Of a stretch of DNA of 64,000 bases, positions 9,800 through 18,145 are shown piece by piece (the first letter of the stretch is position 1; each line of letters begins with the position of its first letter). Origin of the DNA: CAZGNZ01 sp964527215 (GTDB lineage Bacteria > Fidelibacterota > Marinisomatia > SCGC-AAA003-L08 > JACNLC01); the NCBI GenBank assembly GCA_964527215.1, contig CAZGNZ010000020.1, positions 6,236-70,235 on the forward strand, written 5' to 3'. The position numbers and the translations under genes were made by a program. Below the pieces are notes generated by a model. That model was given only the letters and a program-made list of their open reading frames with translations, searched no databases and was not told the DNA's origin.

Positions 9800-11008
9800 A
9801 TGCAGACAATCAAAAAAATATATAAATCCGGATATGGTCCATCCAGCAGCCATACCATGGGACCGGGTGCTGCAGCATCCCGGTTTCGGGATGAACATCC
9901 TGAAGCGTCCGGTTTCAGGGTCACGTTGTACGGCAGTCTGGCGGCCACCGGGAAGGGGCACTGCACTGACCGCGCAGTGGAAAAAGCTCTGGCTCCCCGA
10001 TCCGCGGAGATTATTTGGCAGCCGGAAGTATTTTTACCCCGGCACCCCAACGGAATGCGGTTTGAAAGTATGGATGCAGATGGAAGGATCATTGCAGACT
10101 GGCTGGTTTACAGTACGGGCGGCGGAGAAATTAATGATTTTACCCATCCTGAAACCCAACCAGCCGTTTATCCCCATAAATCGATGAATGAAATACTGGA
10201 CTGGTGTCATGAAACCGGCAAATCGCTGTGGGAGTACGCCTTTGAGTACGAGTCGGATACCCTGTTTGCCTATCTTTCAGACGTCTGGGAAACGATGAAT
10301 GAATCCATCAGCCGCGGACTCGACAATGAAGGAATTCTCCCCGGCGGACTGAAGCTGGCGCGGAAAGCCTCAGCCTATCATGTGAAGTCCCGCAGTTTTT
10401 CCGGCTCGCTTAAAACCAAGACTCTGGTGTTTTCCTACGCGCTGGCGGTATCGGAAGAAAATGCTGCCGGCGGATGGGTCGTGACTGCCCCGACATGCGG
10501 TTCCTGCGGAGTAATGCCGGCCGTTTTGAAGTACATGAAGGACCGGTTTGATTTTTCAGACCGAAAAATCACTCGCGCTCTGGCAACAGGCGGACTGATT
10601 GGAAATCTGGTTAAGCGCAACGCATCCATATCCGGGGCAGAAGTTGGCTGTCAGGGTGAGATCGGTACAGCCTGTGCGATGGCCGCTGCCGCAATGACCC
10701 AGCTTCTGGGCGGGTCACCGGCACAGATCGAGTATGCCGCTGAAATCGGACTGGAGCATCATCTGGGCCTTACGTGCGATCCCATCGCAGGGCTGGTTCA
10801 AATCCCCTGTATTGAGCGCAATGCATTTGCATCCGCACGAGCCATGAATGCCGCCACCTTTGCCCTGTTGTCGGACGGTCAGCATCTGGTATCCTTCGAT
10901 AAAATAGTCCGCACAATGAAACAAACCGGACAGGATCTGCCCAGTATCTACCGAGAAACATCCGCCGGCGGTCTGGCCGCGGCAGCGGATGACGCGGAGG
11001 GTGAATGA
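9800..11008 (+). CDS. sdaA: L-serine dehydratase (iron-sulfur dependent, single chain)
   Basis: A 402-residue L-serine ammonia-lyase that converts L-serine to pyruvate and ammonia with a [4Fe-4S] cluster in the cytoplasm. The N-terminal beta domain has the hallmark GPSSSHTMGPGAAASRF; the alpha domain has APTCGSCGVMPAVLKYM, EVGCQGEIGTACAM and HHLGLTCDPIAGLVQIPC, which include the cluster cysteines and substrate-binding residues. It is about 50 residues shorter than E. coli SdaA, which I believe is normal for FCB versions. Its stop overlaps the start of the mutarotase gene by 4 bp (ATGA), so the two are probably co-translated. The MITE upstream probably lies in or near its promoter. Confidence 0.95.
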   Translation: MQTIKKIYKSGYGPSSSHTMGPGAAASRFRDEHPEASGFRVTLYGSLAATGKGHCTDRAVEKALAPRSAEIIWQPEVFLPRHPNGMRFESMDADGRIIADWLVYSTGGGEINDFTHPETQPAVYPHKSMNEILDWCHETGKSLWEYAFEYESDTLFAYLSDVWETMNESISRGLDNEGILPGGLKLARKASAYHVKSRSFSGSLKTKTLVFSYALAVSEENAAGGWVVTAPTCGSCGVMPAVLKYMKDRFDFSDRKITRALATGGLIGNLVKRNASISGAEVGCQGEIGTACAMAAAAMTQLLGGSPAQIEYAAEIGLEHHLGLTCDPIAGLVQIPCIERNAFASARAMNAATFALLSDGQHLVSFDKIVRTMKQTGQDLPSIYRETSAGGLAAAADDAEGE

Positions 11009-11895
11009 ATTTACCGGATTTGCCCGATTTTGTCTCCCTTGAGGAAATCGCACCCGGCTGCCCGATATTAAAAATTCGAAGCAGTCGGGCGAATGCCGAT
11101 ATTTCACTTTACGGCGGGCAGGTGCTCTCCTTTCGGCCGGTACACACAGAACAGGACGTGCTGTTTCTGAGCCGCCGGGCAATGTTCCGGAACGGGACTG
11201 CCATTCGGGGAGGCATCCCCATTTGCTGGCCGTGGTTCGGAAACGATCCGGAAAACCGGAATCGTCCGTCTCACGGGTTCGCCCGAACCAGTAATTGGAG
11301 GTTGGCCGAAATCAGAAGCGAACCTGACAGCAGTGTTATCCTGAGTCTGCACCTGAATGATACACAGGAATCTCTTGCGGTATGGCCGGCTGCATTCCGG
11401 CTGGAACTCAATATTTCTGTGAGTACTGAATTGAAGCTGGAACTGGTTTCACGGAATGAATCTTCCGTACCGATGATGATCACCCAGGCACTGCACAGTT
11501 ATTTCCGGGTGAGTGCGGCAGAAAAAACGGAAATTATCGGACTTGAAGGCTGCGAATACATTGACAAGCTGGATCAGGGAAGAGTGAAATACCAGAAGGC
11601 AGTGCTGTATCCTAAGGGTGGGTTTGACAGAATATACTCCATTTCGAATTCAGCGGTGACCATATCAGATTCGGGATTTCGGCGCAGAATTGAGGTGAAA
11701 TCTTCCGGCAGCCGATCCATTGTGGCCTGGAATCCATGGAAAGAAAAATCCGGCGCCATAAGAGATTTAAAGAATGCAGACTATCAGCACTTCGTCTGCC
11801 TGGAAACCGCCAATGCCGGTCATGATTCAGTATCCATCCTGCCGGGGCAGTGTCACCGCCTGCAGACGATTATCGCGGTTATTGTGCCGGAATGA
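11005..11895 (+). CDS. D-hexose-6-phosphate mutarotase (YeaD-like aldose 1-epimerase family)
   Basis: A 296-residue cytoplasmic galactose-mutarotase-fold protein interconverting alpha and beta anomers of hexose 6-phosphates. Diagnostic motifs are the GGIPICWPWFG block, HGFARTSNW (catalytic/phosphate-site His and Arg), QALHSYFRVS (second catalytic His region), and a C-terminal VAWNPWKEKS plus FVCLETANA (catalytic Glu region). Length is normal for the family. It begins inside the last codons of the serine dehydratase gene and ends 15 bp before the convergent small gene at 11911. Confidence 0.92.
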   Translation: MNLPDLPDFVSLEEIAPGCPILKIRSSRANADISLYGGQVLSFRPVHTEQDVLFLSRRAMFRNGTAIRGGIPICWPWFGNDPENRNRPSHGFARTSNWRLAEIRSEPDSSVILSLHLNDTQESLAVWPAAFRLELNISVSTELKLELVSRNESSVPMMITQALHSYFRVSAAEKTEIIGLEGCEYIDKLDQGRVKYQKAVLYPKGGFDRIYSISNSAVTISDSGFRRRIEVKSSGSRSIVAWNPWKEKSGAIRDLKNADYQHFVCLETANAGHDSVSILPGQCHRLQTIIAVIVPE

Positions 11896-11910
11896 AAATC
11901 TGATGGATAA

Positions 11911-12267
11911 TCATTCCCGAATTGTCAGCTGAAACTCCGCCCAGCGCACTGAAGGATGAATAAGCATCTCAGGGCCGCATGGATTCCAAACAGCGGATTG
12001 ATCGGCCTGGTCTCCAAACAGCGTCCATCCGGCAGGGGCCAAATGAATAAGTTCATTAAACAGATCTCGAGCAATGGGTGATGGAGCCAGAAAGCAGGAA
12101 ATTTCAAAGTGCTTTGGCAGTTTCCAATAGGGTTCAATTTTAAATTCTTTGACCGGAGTGATGGCCTGAAGCGCACTGCGAATATCACTCGCCTGCGATT
12201 GCACCTCATCATTTTCGGATTTAATTATAAACCGCAGCAAAATTGTGGAAGTCGTGGGTTTTTCCAT
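11911..12267 (-). CDS. Hypothetical 118-residue protein
   Basis: I do not recognise this protein. It is soluble and compact, with no signal peptide or membrane segment. It reads like a complete alpha/beta domain: an opening strand (TTSTILLRFIIK), a mid-region LAPSPIARDLFNELIHLAPAG, and a conserved-looking C-terminus rich in Trp (SAVWNP, SVRWAEFQL). It is convergent with the mutarotase gene with only 15 bp between stops. Codon use and the absence of a competing frame favour a real gene. Confidence 0.65.
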   Translation of the reverse strand: MEKPTTSTILLRFIIKSENDEVQSQASDIRSALQAITPVKEFKIEPYWKLPKHFEISCFLAPSPIARDLFNELIHLAPAGWTLFGDQADQSAVWNPCGPEMLIHPSVRWAEFQLTIRE

Positions 12268-12345
12268 TCGCCTGGTCCCTTATATCCTAATTCTGTGATG
12301 AAGTGCTGGTGATACAGTCACTCTGTCGCTCATCCGATCCGTTGG

Positions 12346-12431
12346 TTGAATCCGCCAGTGGGCGGACGAGTGTAACTGGGTGCATTCCCCGCCGCTTGTT
12401 GAAAATCCGCCATTTGGCGCGGCGGCGAAAT
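12346..12431. repeat. REP-like element, copy A (86 bp)
   Basis: Begins TTGAATCCGCCAGTGGGCGG and ends GGCGCGGCGGCGAAAT. Apart from one substitution and a missing ~23-bp piece it is the same as copy B at 17745-17853. It contains two GC-rich inverted repeats, CCGCC-AGT-GGGCGG and CCGCCATTTGGCGCGGCGG, as expected of REP-type palindromic elements. No coding potential. Confidence 0.8.
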
Positions 12432-12457
12432 AAAAAATGATTATATCACTAATGATA

Positions 12458-12484
12458 CCCCGTCCCGTCAGCTGACGGGCGGGG
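12458..12484. repeat. GC-rich palindrome
   Basis: CCCGTCAGCTGACGGG (12464-12479) is a perfect 16-bp palindrome, extended outward by CCCCG on the left and CGGGG on the right with one bulged T. It lies 27 bp downstream of REP copy A. There is no T-run after it, so it is not a typical terminator. Confidence 0.7.
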
Positions 12485-13090
12485 AAATTCATTGAAATTC
12501 CGTGTTTGGAATCTGCCAAAAGTATCGGCATTCGGATGATCGGATTTTTCTGGTTTCAGGTTTCGCATCCCGGCTGCTGGGGATTAAATAATCAAAATCC
12601 CGCAACGGACTGATCCCGGAACAATCAATTTCCATGGTACTCTTCTCACATACTGCGGCAAAACCATTCCGGTTTCCGGCTCCCTGCGTATAATGCTTTA
12701 AAATTCTGTGTAAACCTGATTGACATAATTACAATATTTCAATGAAATTTACACTCAGATTTTAATGCATATTTTGAACTGGTCAGCCGGAGTAAAACAC
12801 AGAATCAGGAAGCTGACCGGTCAGCATCGTAATATAGATTGAATCGCATTTAAAGATCCACGAAACCCGAGCGCTATCATTGAAAAAGGGCTATGCCTGG
12901 TGTAACATGCATTGAAAAAAAAGCAGTGCTTGCCAGACAACGCGGACTGCGAAAAAGACTGTCCGTTGTAATAAGCCAACCAGGATGGATATTCAGACTG
13001 AACCATTTTTTATTAACCTCTATGATATTGTTTAACCGGGATGTTTATGAATCAGTTCAGTCAGTCTGACAGTAAATCAGAATTCATTAT

Positions 13091-13558
13091 ATGAAACATG
13101 ATACAAACGGTCATCGCGGTTCCGTGTCACTCCGTAAAATAACTGCTGATACGGTCCGGGAGATTTGTGCCTTATCCGTGGCTGATAACCAGAATAAATT
13201 TGTGGCTTCCAATGCGGTTTCAATCGCTGAGGCTTATTTTACGGATTCTGCCTGGTTTCGGGCGGTTTATCTTGAAAATCATGCTGTTGGATTTGCGATG
13301 CTGGATATCCAGCCGCAAAAATCTGAATTTTTTCTTTGGCGCTTGATGATAGATCATCGGTATCAGCGGCAGGGAATCGGAAAATCAGCCCTGCAGCTGA
13401 TCACGGATTTTCTGCGGAACCAGTATCCAGCCGCCCATGAACTGCTGACCAGCTGTGTACAGGAGCCTGGAGGACCTCAGCCGTTTTATGAAAATTTTGG
13501 ATTTCACCTCACGGGAAAGGTTTATGATGATGAGGCTGAAATGTGCCTGTCTCTGTGA
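13091..13558 (+). CDS. GNAT-family N-acetyltransferase (diamine/spermidine type)
   Basis: A 155-residue cytoplasmic acetyltransferase. The opening VSLRKITADTVREICALSV plus QNKFVASNAVSIAEAYF is typical of the diamine/spermidine N-acetyltransferase (BltD/PaiA-like) branch. The acetyl-CoA loop is MIDHRYQRQGIGKSALQLI (R/QxxGxG/A). The C-terminus has PFYENFGFHLTGKVYDDEAEM, the usual last GNAT strand region. Substrate assignment is inference from the N-terminal similarity only. Confidence 0.88.
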   Translation: MKHDTNGHRGSVSLRKITADTVREICALSVADNQNKFVASNAVSIAEAYFTDSAWFRAVYLENHAVGFAMLDIQPQKSEFFLWRLMIDHRYQRQGIGKSALQLITDFLRNQYPAAHELLTSCVQEPGGPQPFYENFGFHLTGKVYDDEAEMCLSL

Positions 13559-13841
13559 AAACACTGCTTATTGAATTCGATTCTGAAAAAAGCTTGAAAA
13601 ATGCTTAAATACAAATAGGTTTGCTTATGTTGGACAACGATTCTGATCTGTTCTGCTGTGATACAACCGACAAGCGTTCTCAATGTGCTTCCGGGATGCT
13701 TTTACTCGTTTTCTTTTATCGCTTTCAGAATGCACCTTTTTCAGCTGTACTGCTCTTACCAGAGGTTTTTGAAAATTGCAGTCCTGATGCAATCTCGGTT
13801 TTAATCGCTGATTCACCTATAAAACCGGAGCAAACAGAAAG

Positions 13842-16800
13842 ATGAGTTATCAGGTGAAAAAAACCATTCTGCTGGTGGAAGACGAAGTGATCATTGCGAT
13901 GAATCAGTCCAGGACAATCGAAAATTTCGGATATCGGGTTGTGACCGCCCATAGCAGCGGTGAATTTTGGAATGTTTTAAATGACAATCCGGAAATCTGT
14001 TTGATTTTGATGGATATTGATCTGGGGCCGGGATCGGATGGTACTGAGTTGGCGCAGGAAGTCCTGAAGCGTCACAATATTCCCATTGTATTTCTGACCT
14101 CCCATGCTGAGCAGAAAATGGTGGACAGGGTCAGAGGAATCACTCGGTATGGTTACGTGATAAAAAATTCAGGGGATTTCGTGCTGCAGTCCTCTATAGA
14201 AATGGCTTTCGATCTATTTGATGCCCACCAGAAAACACTGAGAAGCGAGTTTAAATTCAGAGCAATGTTTGAGCAGGCGGCAATCGGTGTCATCATTTCA
14301 GATCTTTCCGGTGAGATCATGGATGTAAACGAGTGTTTCTGCAGGATGACAGGTTTCATTGAAAACGACCTGCTGCACAAACACATGCATGACATCAGCT
14401 GTCCAGATGAATTGATACATGAATATGAAATGGTAAAAAAATGTTTATCCGGAGAGATAAATACTTTTAAAACAAACAAACGTTTCATCTGCAGCAGCGG
14501 TGAATTCATCTGGACAACGTTTGCAGCATCACTCGTCAGAAATGAACTGAATGAACCGGAATACTTCCTTGGGGTTGTTGAGAATATTTCCGATCACAAG
14601 ACAGCATTGGCTGAGATTCACAGACAGCGCAGCATGTCACAGATGTATCTTGATTTGGCTGCAACCGTCATTGTTGCCGTCGATAATCAGGGATGCATTA
14701 CGATGGTGAATCCGGCGGCCTGTCAGATTCTTGGTTACCGGGAGGATGAACTCCTGTATAAAAACTGGTTTGATACATGCCTGCCGGAGTCCGTGCGGCC
14801 TGAACTAATGAAAGATTTTTTCCGCCTTATGCAGGGGGACGTTTCCCTCATCAAATATTATGAGAAACCGGTTCTGTCAAAAACGGGAAACGAACGGTTG
14901 ATACGCTGGCACAATGCCGTTTTAACTGATCCGGACGGGAATGTTACCGGCGTAATCAGCTCCGGTGAGGATATCACAGATCGCCGCAAGCTGGAAGATG
15001 AACTGAAAACACAGAATTGTTATTATAAATCCATTTATGAAAACAGTGAAATCAGTATTTTTATCGTCAATGTCACCGAGGACGGCCGTTATGTGTACGA
15101 AGGGATTAATCCTACCCATGAAAAACTGATGGGGATTTCTAACAAGGATGTCGCTGGACAGACCCCTGATTTTCTGGGAAAATGGCTGGGTAAGAAAACT
15201 GTCAAGTACATCATCGCATTGTATGATGAATGTGTAAATACGGAGCGCACTCAGAAATCTGAATTTCAAATAAAATCCGGTCCGGCCGCCGGTTGGTGGT
15301 TTTCAACGCTCATCCCACTAAAAAATGAGAACGGAAGGGTTTTTCGCCTGATTGGCAGTTCAATAATTATTGATAAATTCAAGGAAGCTGAAACTAAGCT
15401 TCGTGCAAGTGAGCATCGCTTCCGGACCCTGTATGAGCAGGCAGGAATTGGAATTGGATATTTTTCTCTTGAGGGCGAAGTACTTTATCTCAATCGAAAA
15501 GCTGCAAAACACATGGGCGGTCGGCCTGCAGAATTCATCGGCACAAACATCGGTGACCATGAGCCGGAGACACTGGGGAATGAGTATCTTCGAAGAATCA
15601 AAGAAGCCGGTGATCTTGGCAAAACCATTGAATATGAAGACTGTATTGCCCTTCCCTCAGGCTCTGGATGGTTGTTGAATAAATTTACCAGTATTCGGGA
15701 TGAGGAGGGTGCTGTTCAGGGTGTACAGGTAATTTCAGAAGATATTACGAAAATGAAGGAGACAGAACTTGCTCTGATTGACAGCGAGACCAAATACCGG
15801 TCCCTGTTCGAAAATATCAATCAGGCTTTGGCGCTCCATGAAATAATTACGGATGCGGATGGGAATCCGGTTGATTTTATATATCTGGATGTGAATCCGA
15901 TGTTTGAAAAAACCACAAAACTGAAGAAATCGGAACTCCTTGGCCGTCGTGTTTCTGAGGTTTTTCCGGCATTTGAAAAAGAATGGATCAATCTGTGCGG
16001 CAGGGTTGCCCTGACAGGTAAGTCGGAATTTGTGGTGGGGTTTTCAAAATTTCAGAGTAATTATTGGGAAGTATCTGCCTATTCACCCAAAAGGGGTCAG
16101 TTTGCCGTAACCCTCGCGGATAAAACCAAGAGGATACATACTGAGCAGGAACTGAAGAAAAGCAAGGAAGTGGCTGAACGGTATCTCAATATCGCGGCAG
16201 AAATCATCATCACACTGGATCCAACCGGTACCATAACAATGCTGAATGACAAGGGTCATCAATTTCTGGGATACTTTCCGGGTGAACTGGTTGGGAAAAA
16301 CTGGTTTGAACAGTGTATTCCGGATAGTGATCAAACTGAAATTCGGAATGTGTTCACTCAAATGACGCAAGGCAATCTGGAAAATGCGGAGTCCTATGAC
16401 AATCAGGTCATCACTCATACAGGGGAGTTAAAAACCGTATCTTGGTACAATACGCGGCTTTTTGATGAAAAAGGGGAGATCAGCGGTCTGCTATGCTCCG
16501 GTCTGGATATTACTGACAAGATAGAGGCGGACAAACAGATTAGAAAGCTTCTGAAGGAGAAAGAACTGATTCTGAAGGAAGTGCACCATCGGATGAAAAA
16601 CAACCTGAATAATACAATGAGCATTCTGAATCTGCAAATGCACCGTATGGGAGAAGGCCCGGCAGCGGAAGCGCTGAGGGATGCCGGAGGCAGACTGCGA
16701 TCCATGAGTATTCTTTATGAAAAATTCATATACAGCGACGATTATCAAACACTGCCGGCGTCGGTTTACCTGGACAGCCTTATTGATGAGATCAGTACTC

Positions 16801-17177
16801 AGTTTGGGGTGAACCGCAAAAGAACGGTTCAAAAAAATATTGACGAGTTTATTCTGGATATGAAAACCTGGTCGGTGTTAGGAATTGCCGTAAATGAATT
16901 GGTTACGAATGCATTTAAATATGCTCTTAACAATGCAAAGGAAGGGAAAATTCAGATAACGGCCGAAGCATGCGGCAGTCAGATCAGAGTGGCGGTGCAT
17001 GACAGCGGACCCGGCCTGCCTGAGGCTGTACTGAGCGGCAGTGAAAGCGGACTCGGATTGGATCTGGTAAACATGTTGGTCAACCAGCTTAATGGATCAT
17101 TTCATCGTGAGAACGACAACGGAGCCTGCCTCGAAATTGTATTTACCAATCCAGCCATCATTAAAAACAAAGCTTAA
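13842..17177 (+). CDS. Hybrid sensor histidine kinase: REC, six PAS, HisKA_2, HATPase
   Basis: A 1111-residue soluble sensor kinase. Residues 8-125 form a receiver domain (ILLVEDEVIIAMNQSRTI, LILMDIDLG with phosphoacceptor Asp about 58, then SHAEQKMVDRVRGITRYGYV). Six PAS domains follow, at roughly residues 135-250, 270-380, 390-510, 525-640, 650-770 and 780-900. The kinase core starts at about 912 with EVHHRMKNNLNNTM (HisKA_2, phosphohistidine in the HHR motif near 915-916) and ends with an ATPase (NELVTNAFKYAL, HDSGPGLP, GLGLDLVNMLVNQL). No transmembrane segment is seen, so it senses cytoplasmic signals. No response regulator gene is adjacent, so its partner is elsewhere. Confidence 0.93.
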   Translation: MSYQVKKTILLVEDEVIIAMNQSRTIENFGYRVVTAHSSGEFWNVLNDNPEICLILMDIDLGPGSDGTELAQEVLKRHNIPIVFLTSHAEQKMVDRVRGITRYGYVIKNSGDFVLQSSIEMAFDLFDAHQKTLRSEFKFRAMFEQAAIGVIISDLSGEIMDVNECFCRMTGFIENDLLHKHMHDISCPDELIHEYEMVKKCLSGEINTFKTNKRFICSSGEFIWTTFAASLVRNELNEPEYFLGVVENISDHKTALAEIHRQRSMSQMYLDLAATVIVAVDNQGCITMVNPAACQILGYREDELLYKNWFDTCLPESVRPELMKDFFRLMQGDVSLIKYYEKPVLSKTGNERLIRWHNAVLTDPDGNVTGVISSGEDITDRRKLEDELKTQNCYYKSIYENSEISIFIVNVTEDGRYVYEGINPTHEKLMGISNKDVAGQTPDFLGKWLGKKTVKYIIALYDECVNTERTQKSEFQIKSGPAAGWWFSTLIPLKNENGRVFRLIGSSIIIDKFKEAETKLRASEHRFRTLYEQAGIGIGYFSLEGEVLYLNRKAAKHMGGRPAEFIGTNIGDHEPETLGNEYLRRIKEAGDLGKTIEYEDCIALPSGSGWLLNKFTSIRDEEGAVQGVQVISEDITKMKETELALIDSETKYRSLFENINQALALHEIITDADGNPVDFIYLDVNPMFEKTTKLKKSELLGRRVSEVFPAFEKEWINLCGRVALTGKSEFVVGFSKFQSNYWEVSAYSPKRGQFAVTLADKTKRIHTEQELKKSKEVAERYLNIAAEIIITLDPTGTITMLNDKGHQFLGYFPGELVGKNWFEQCIPDSDQTEIRNVFTQMTQGNLENAESYDNQVITHTGELKTVSWYNTRLFDEKGEISGLLCSGLDITDKIEADKQIRKLLKEKELILKEVHHRMKNNLNNTMSILNLQMHRMGEGPAAEALRDAGGRLRSMSILYEKFIYSDDYQTLPASVYLDSLIDEISTQFGVNRKRTVQKNIDEFILDMKTWSVLGIAVNELVTNAFKYALNNAKEGKIQITAEACGSQIRVAVHDSGPGLPEAVLSGSESGLGLDLVNMLVNQLNGSFHRENDNGACLEIVFTNPAIIKNKA

Positions 17178-17335
17178 TACCGGGAGTCTGTTTCTGCAGC
17201 GGTCAACATCCGTTGACTGCCCCCAATCCGGGCCTGTATTCAAACGTCCGGTATTGCTGTATCTGCCGTTATGAATATTCAGTCATTCTGCAGAAATTCC
17301 GCTTTTCCCGGTTGTTGATCTGAAAACCATGACGA

Positions 17336-17788
17336 ATGAATAAAGCAGGTGTCAAAAAAGACGGACCCAAAACCGACAATTGGCAGGGCCGACCCGGCAA
17401 GGGAATTGTTGTGGGATTGGCGGTATTTACCGGATTGCTGCACTTTGCAGTCGGACCTCAGTACCGCGGACCCTGGCCAGTTTTTGTCAGTGGGTATCTG
17501 ATCGACATCATGCTGCCCTGCTCCGCCTGTCTGCTGCTGCAGTTTGCTCTCCGTCGGCATTTTCCTGCGCTTTCTTCCCTGGCCTTTGCAGCAACAGGGG
17601 TATTTTTATTTGGCTGCATGGCTGAAACACTGCAGTATTTTCATATAGCATTTATGGGAGAAACATTTGATCCATTGGATTATGGAGCCTATGGTCTGGG
17701 CGTTCTTACTGCAGTGATGATTGACCGGACCATAATCAGGCGGCTTGAATCCGCCAGTGGGCGGGTTTTTAATCCGTCTCCTGACTGA
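17336..17788 (+). CDS. VanZ-like small membrane protein
   Basis: A 150-residue protein with four predicted membrane helices (about GIVVGLAVFTGLLHFAV, YLIDIMLPCSACLLLQFAL, LAFAATGVFLFGCMAETLQ, GAYGLGVLTAVMIDRTI). The block AETLQYFHIAFMGETFDPLDY resembles the E..Q.....R..D..D motif of VanZ-like/DUF2809 proteins. The last residues (LESASGRVFNPSPD) are encoded by REP copy B at 17745-17853, so the original C-terminus has been replaced or extended by the repeat. Ribosome site is weak. Function unknown. Confidence 0.65.
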   Translation: MNKAGVKKDGPKTDNWQGRPGKGIVVGLAVFTGLLHFAVGPQYRGPWPVFVSGYLIDIMLPCSACLLLQFALRRHFPALSSLAFAATGVFLFGCMAETLQYFHIAFMGETFDPLDYGAYGLGVLTAVMIDRTIIRRLESASGRVFNPSPD

Positions 17789-17853
17789 CGAGTGTAACCG
17801 GGTGCATTCCCCGCCGCTTGTTGAAAATCCGCCATTTGGCGCGGCGGCGAAAT
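17745..17853. repeat. REP-like element, copy B (109 bp)
   Basis: Second copy of the element at 12346-12431. It differs mainly by a ~23-bp piece after GGGCGG containing AATCCGTCTCCTGAC, a sequence also found inside MITE copy 3 (near 23394). Its first 44 bp encode the end of the VanZ-like protein. Confidence 0.8.
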
Positions 17854-17910
17854 TCATTACACCCCCCCTTCCTGATTCTGTCGGCAGTGTGTAATTATTC
17901 ATTTTCAAAA

Positions 17911-17941
17911 AAAAATCCCGAGTTAATAACCCGGGATTTTT
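17911..17941. terminator. Bidirectional rho-independent terminator
   Basis: AAAAATCCCGAGTT - AAT - AACCCGGGATTTTT forms a 14-bp stem with one mismatch, with A/T runs on both sides. It lies between the convergent VanZ-like gene and the secreted beta-helix gene, and can serve both strands. Confidence 0.85.
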
Positions 17942-17960
17942 TAAAGAACAGAAGGAAGGA

Positions 17961-18145
17961 TTAGCCCGGATATTTCATGAGACTTCGCAATGAGATGATG
18001 AAAATGTATTGATTCTACAAGGCATATGAAGAAAAATGAGTGAAATCGTACTGGACAGTACGTTGAGAACATTTTTCGAGTATAACGCTGTAGAATTGAG
18101 CAGATCCATCATCGGAATAGATTTCTCATGAAATATTCGGGTTAG
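17961..18145. mobile_element. MITE copy 2 (177 bp) with perfect TTAG duplication
   Basis: Core 17965-18141, from CCCGGATATTTCATGAGA to TCTCATGAAATATTCGGG. These 18-bp ends are inverted repeats of each other with one mismatch. The 4-bp duplication is TTAG at 17961-17964 and 18142-18145. The right-hand TTAG contains the TAA stop codon of the minus-strand gene ending at 18142. The element lies between the terminator at 17911 and that gene. Confidence 0.88.

Larger units (their letters stand above)
12268..13090. other. Intergenic region with REP-like element and palindrome
   Basis: About 820 bp between divergently oriented genes. It holds a REP-like repeat (12346-12431) and a strong GC palindrome (12458-12484), listed separately. 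From 12500 to 13090 I see no supportable gene. A TTGACA box at 12720-12725 lacks a good -10 partner. Confidence 0.6.

Noticed and set aside
12720..12760. Possible sigma-70 promoter (TTGACA)
   Set aside because: No acceptable -10 box at 16-18 bp and the nearest downstream gene is more than 300 bp away.
12821..13006. 61-codon minus-strand ORF upstream of the acetyltransferase
   Set aside because: No ribosome site, no domain, and it sits in an otherwise unstructured gap.
13621..13845. 74-codon ORF overlapping the histidine kinase start by ATGA
   Set aside because: The overlap is suggestive, but the product has no recognisable domain and low-quality composition; I could not support it.
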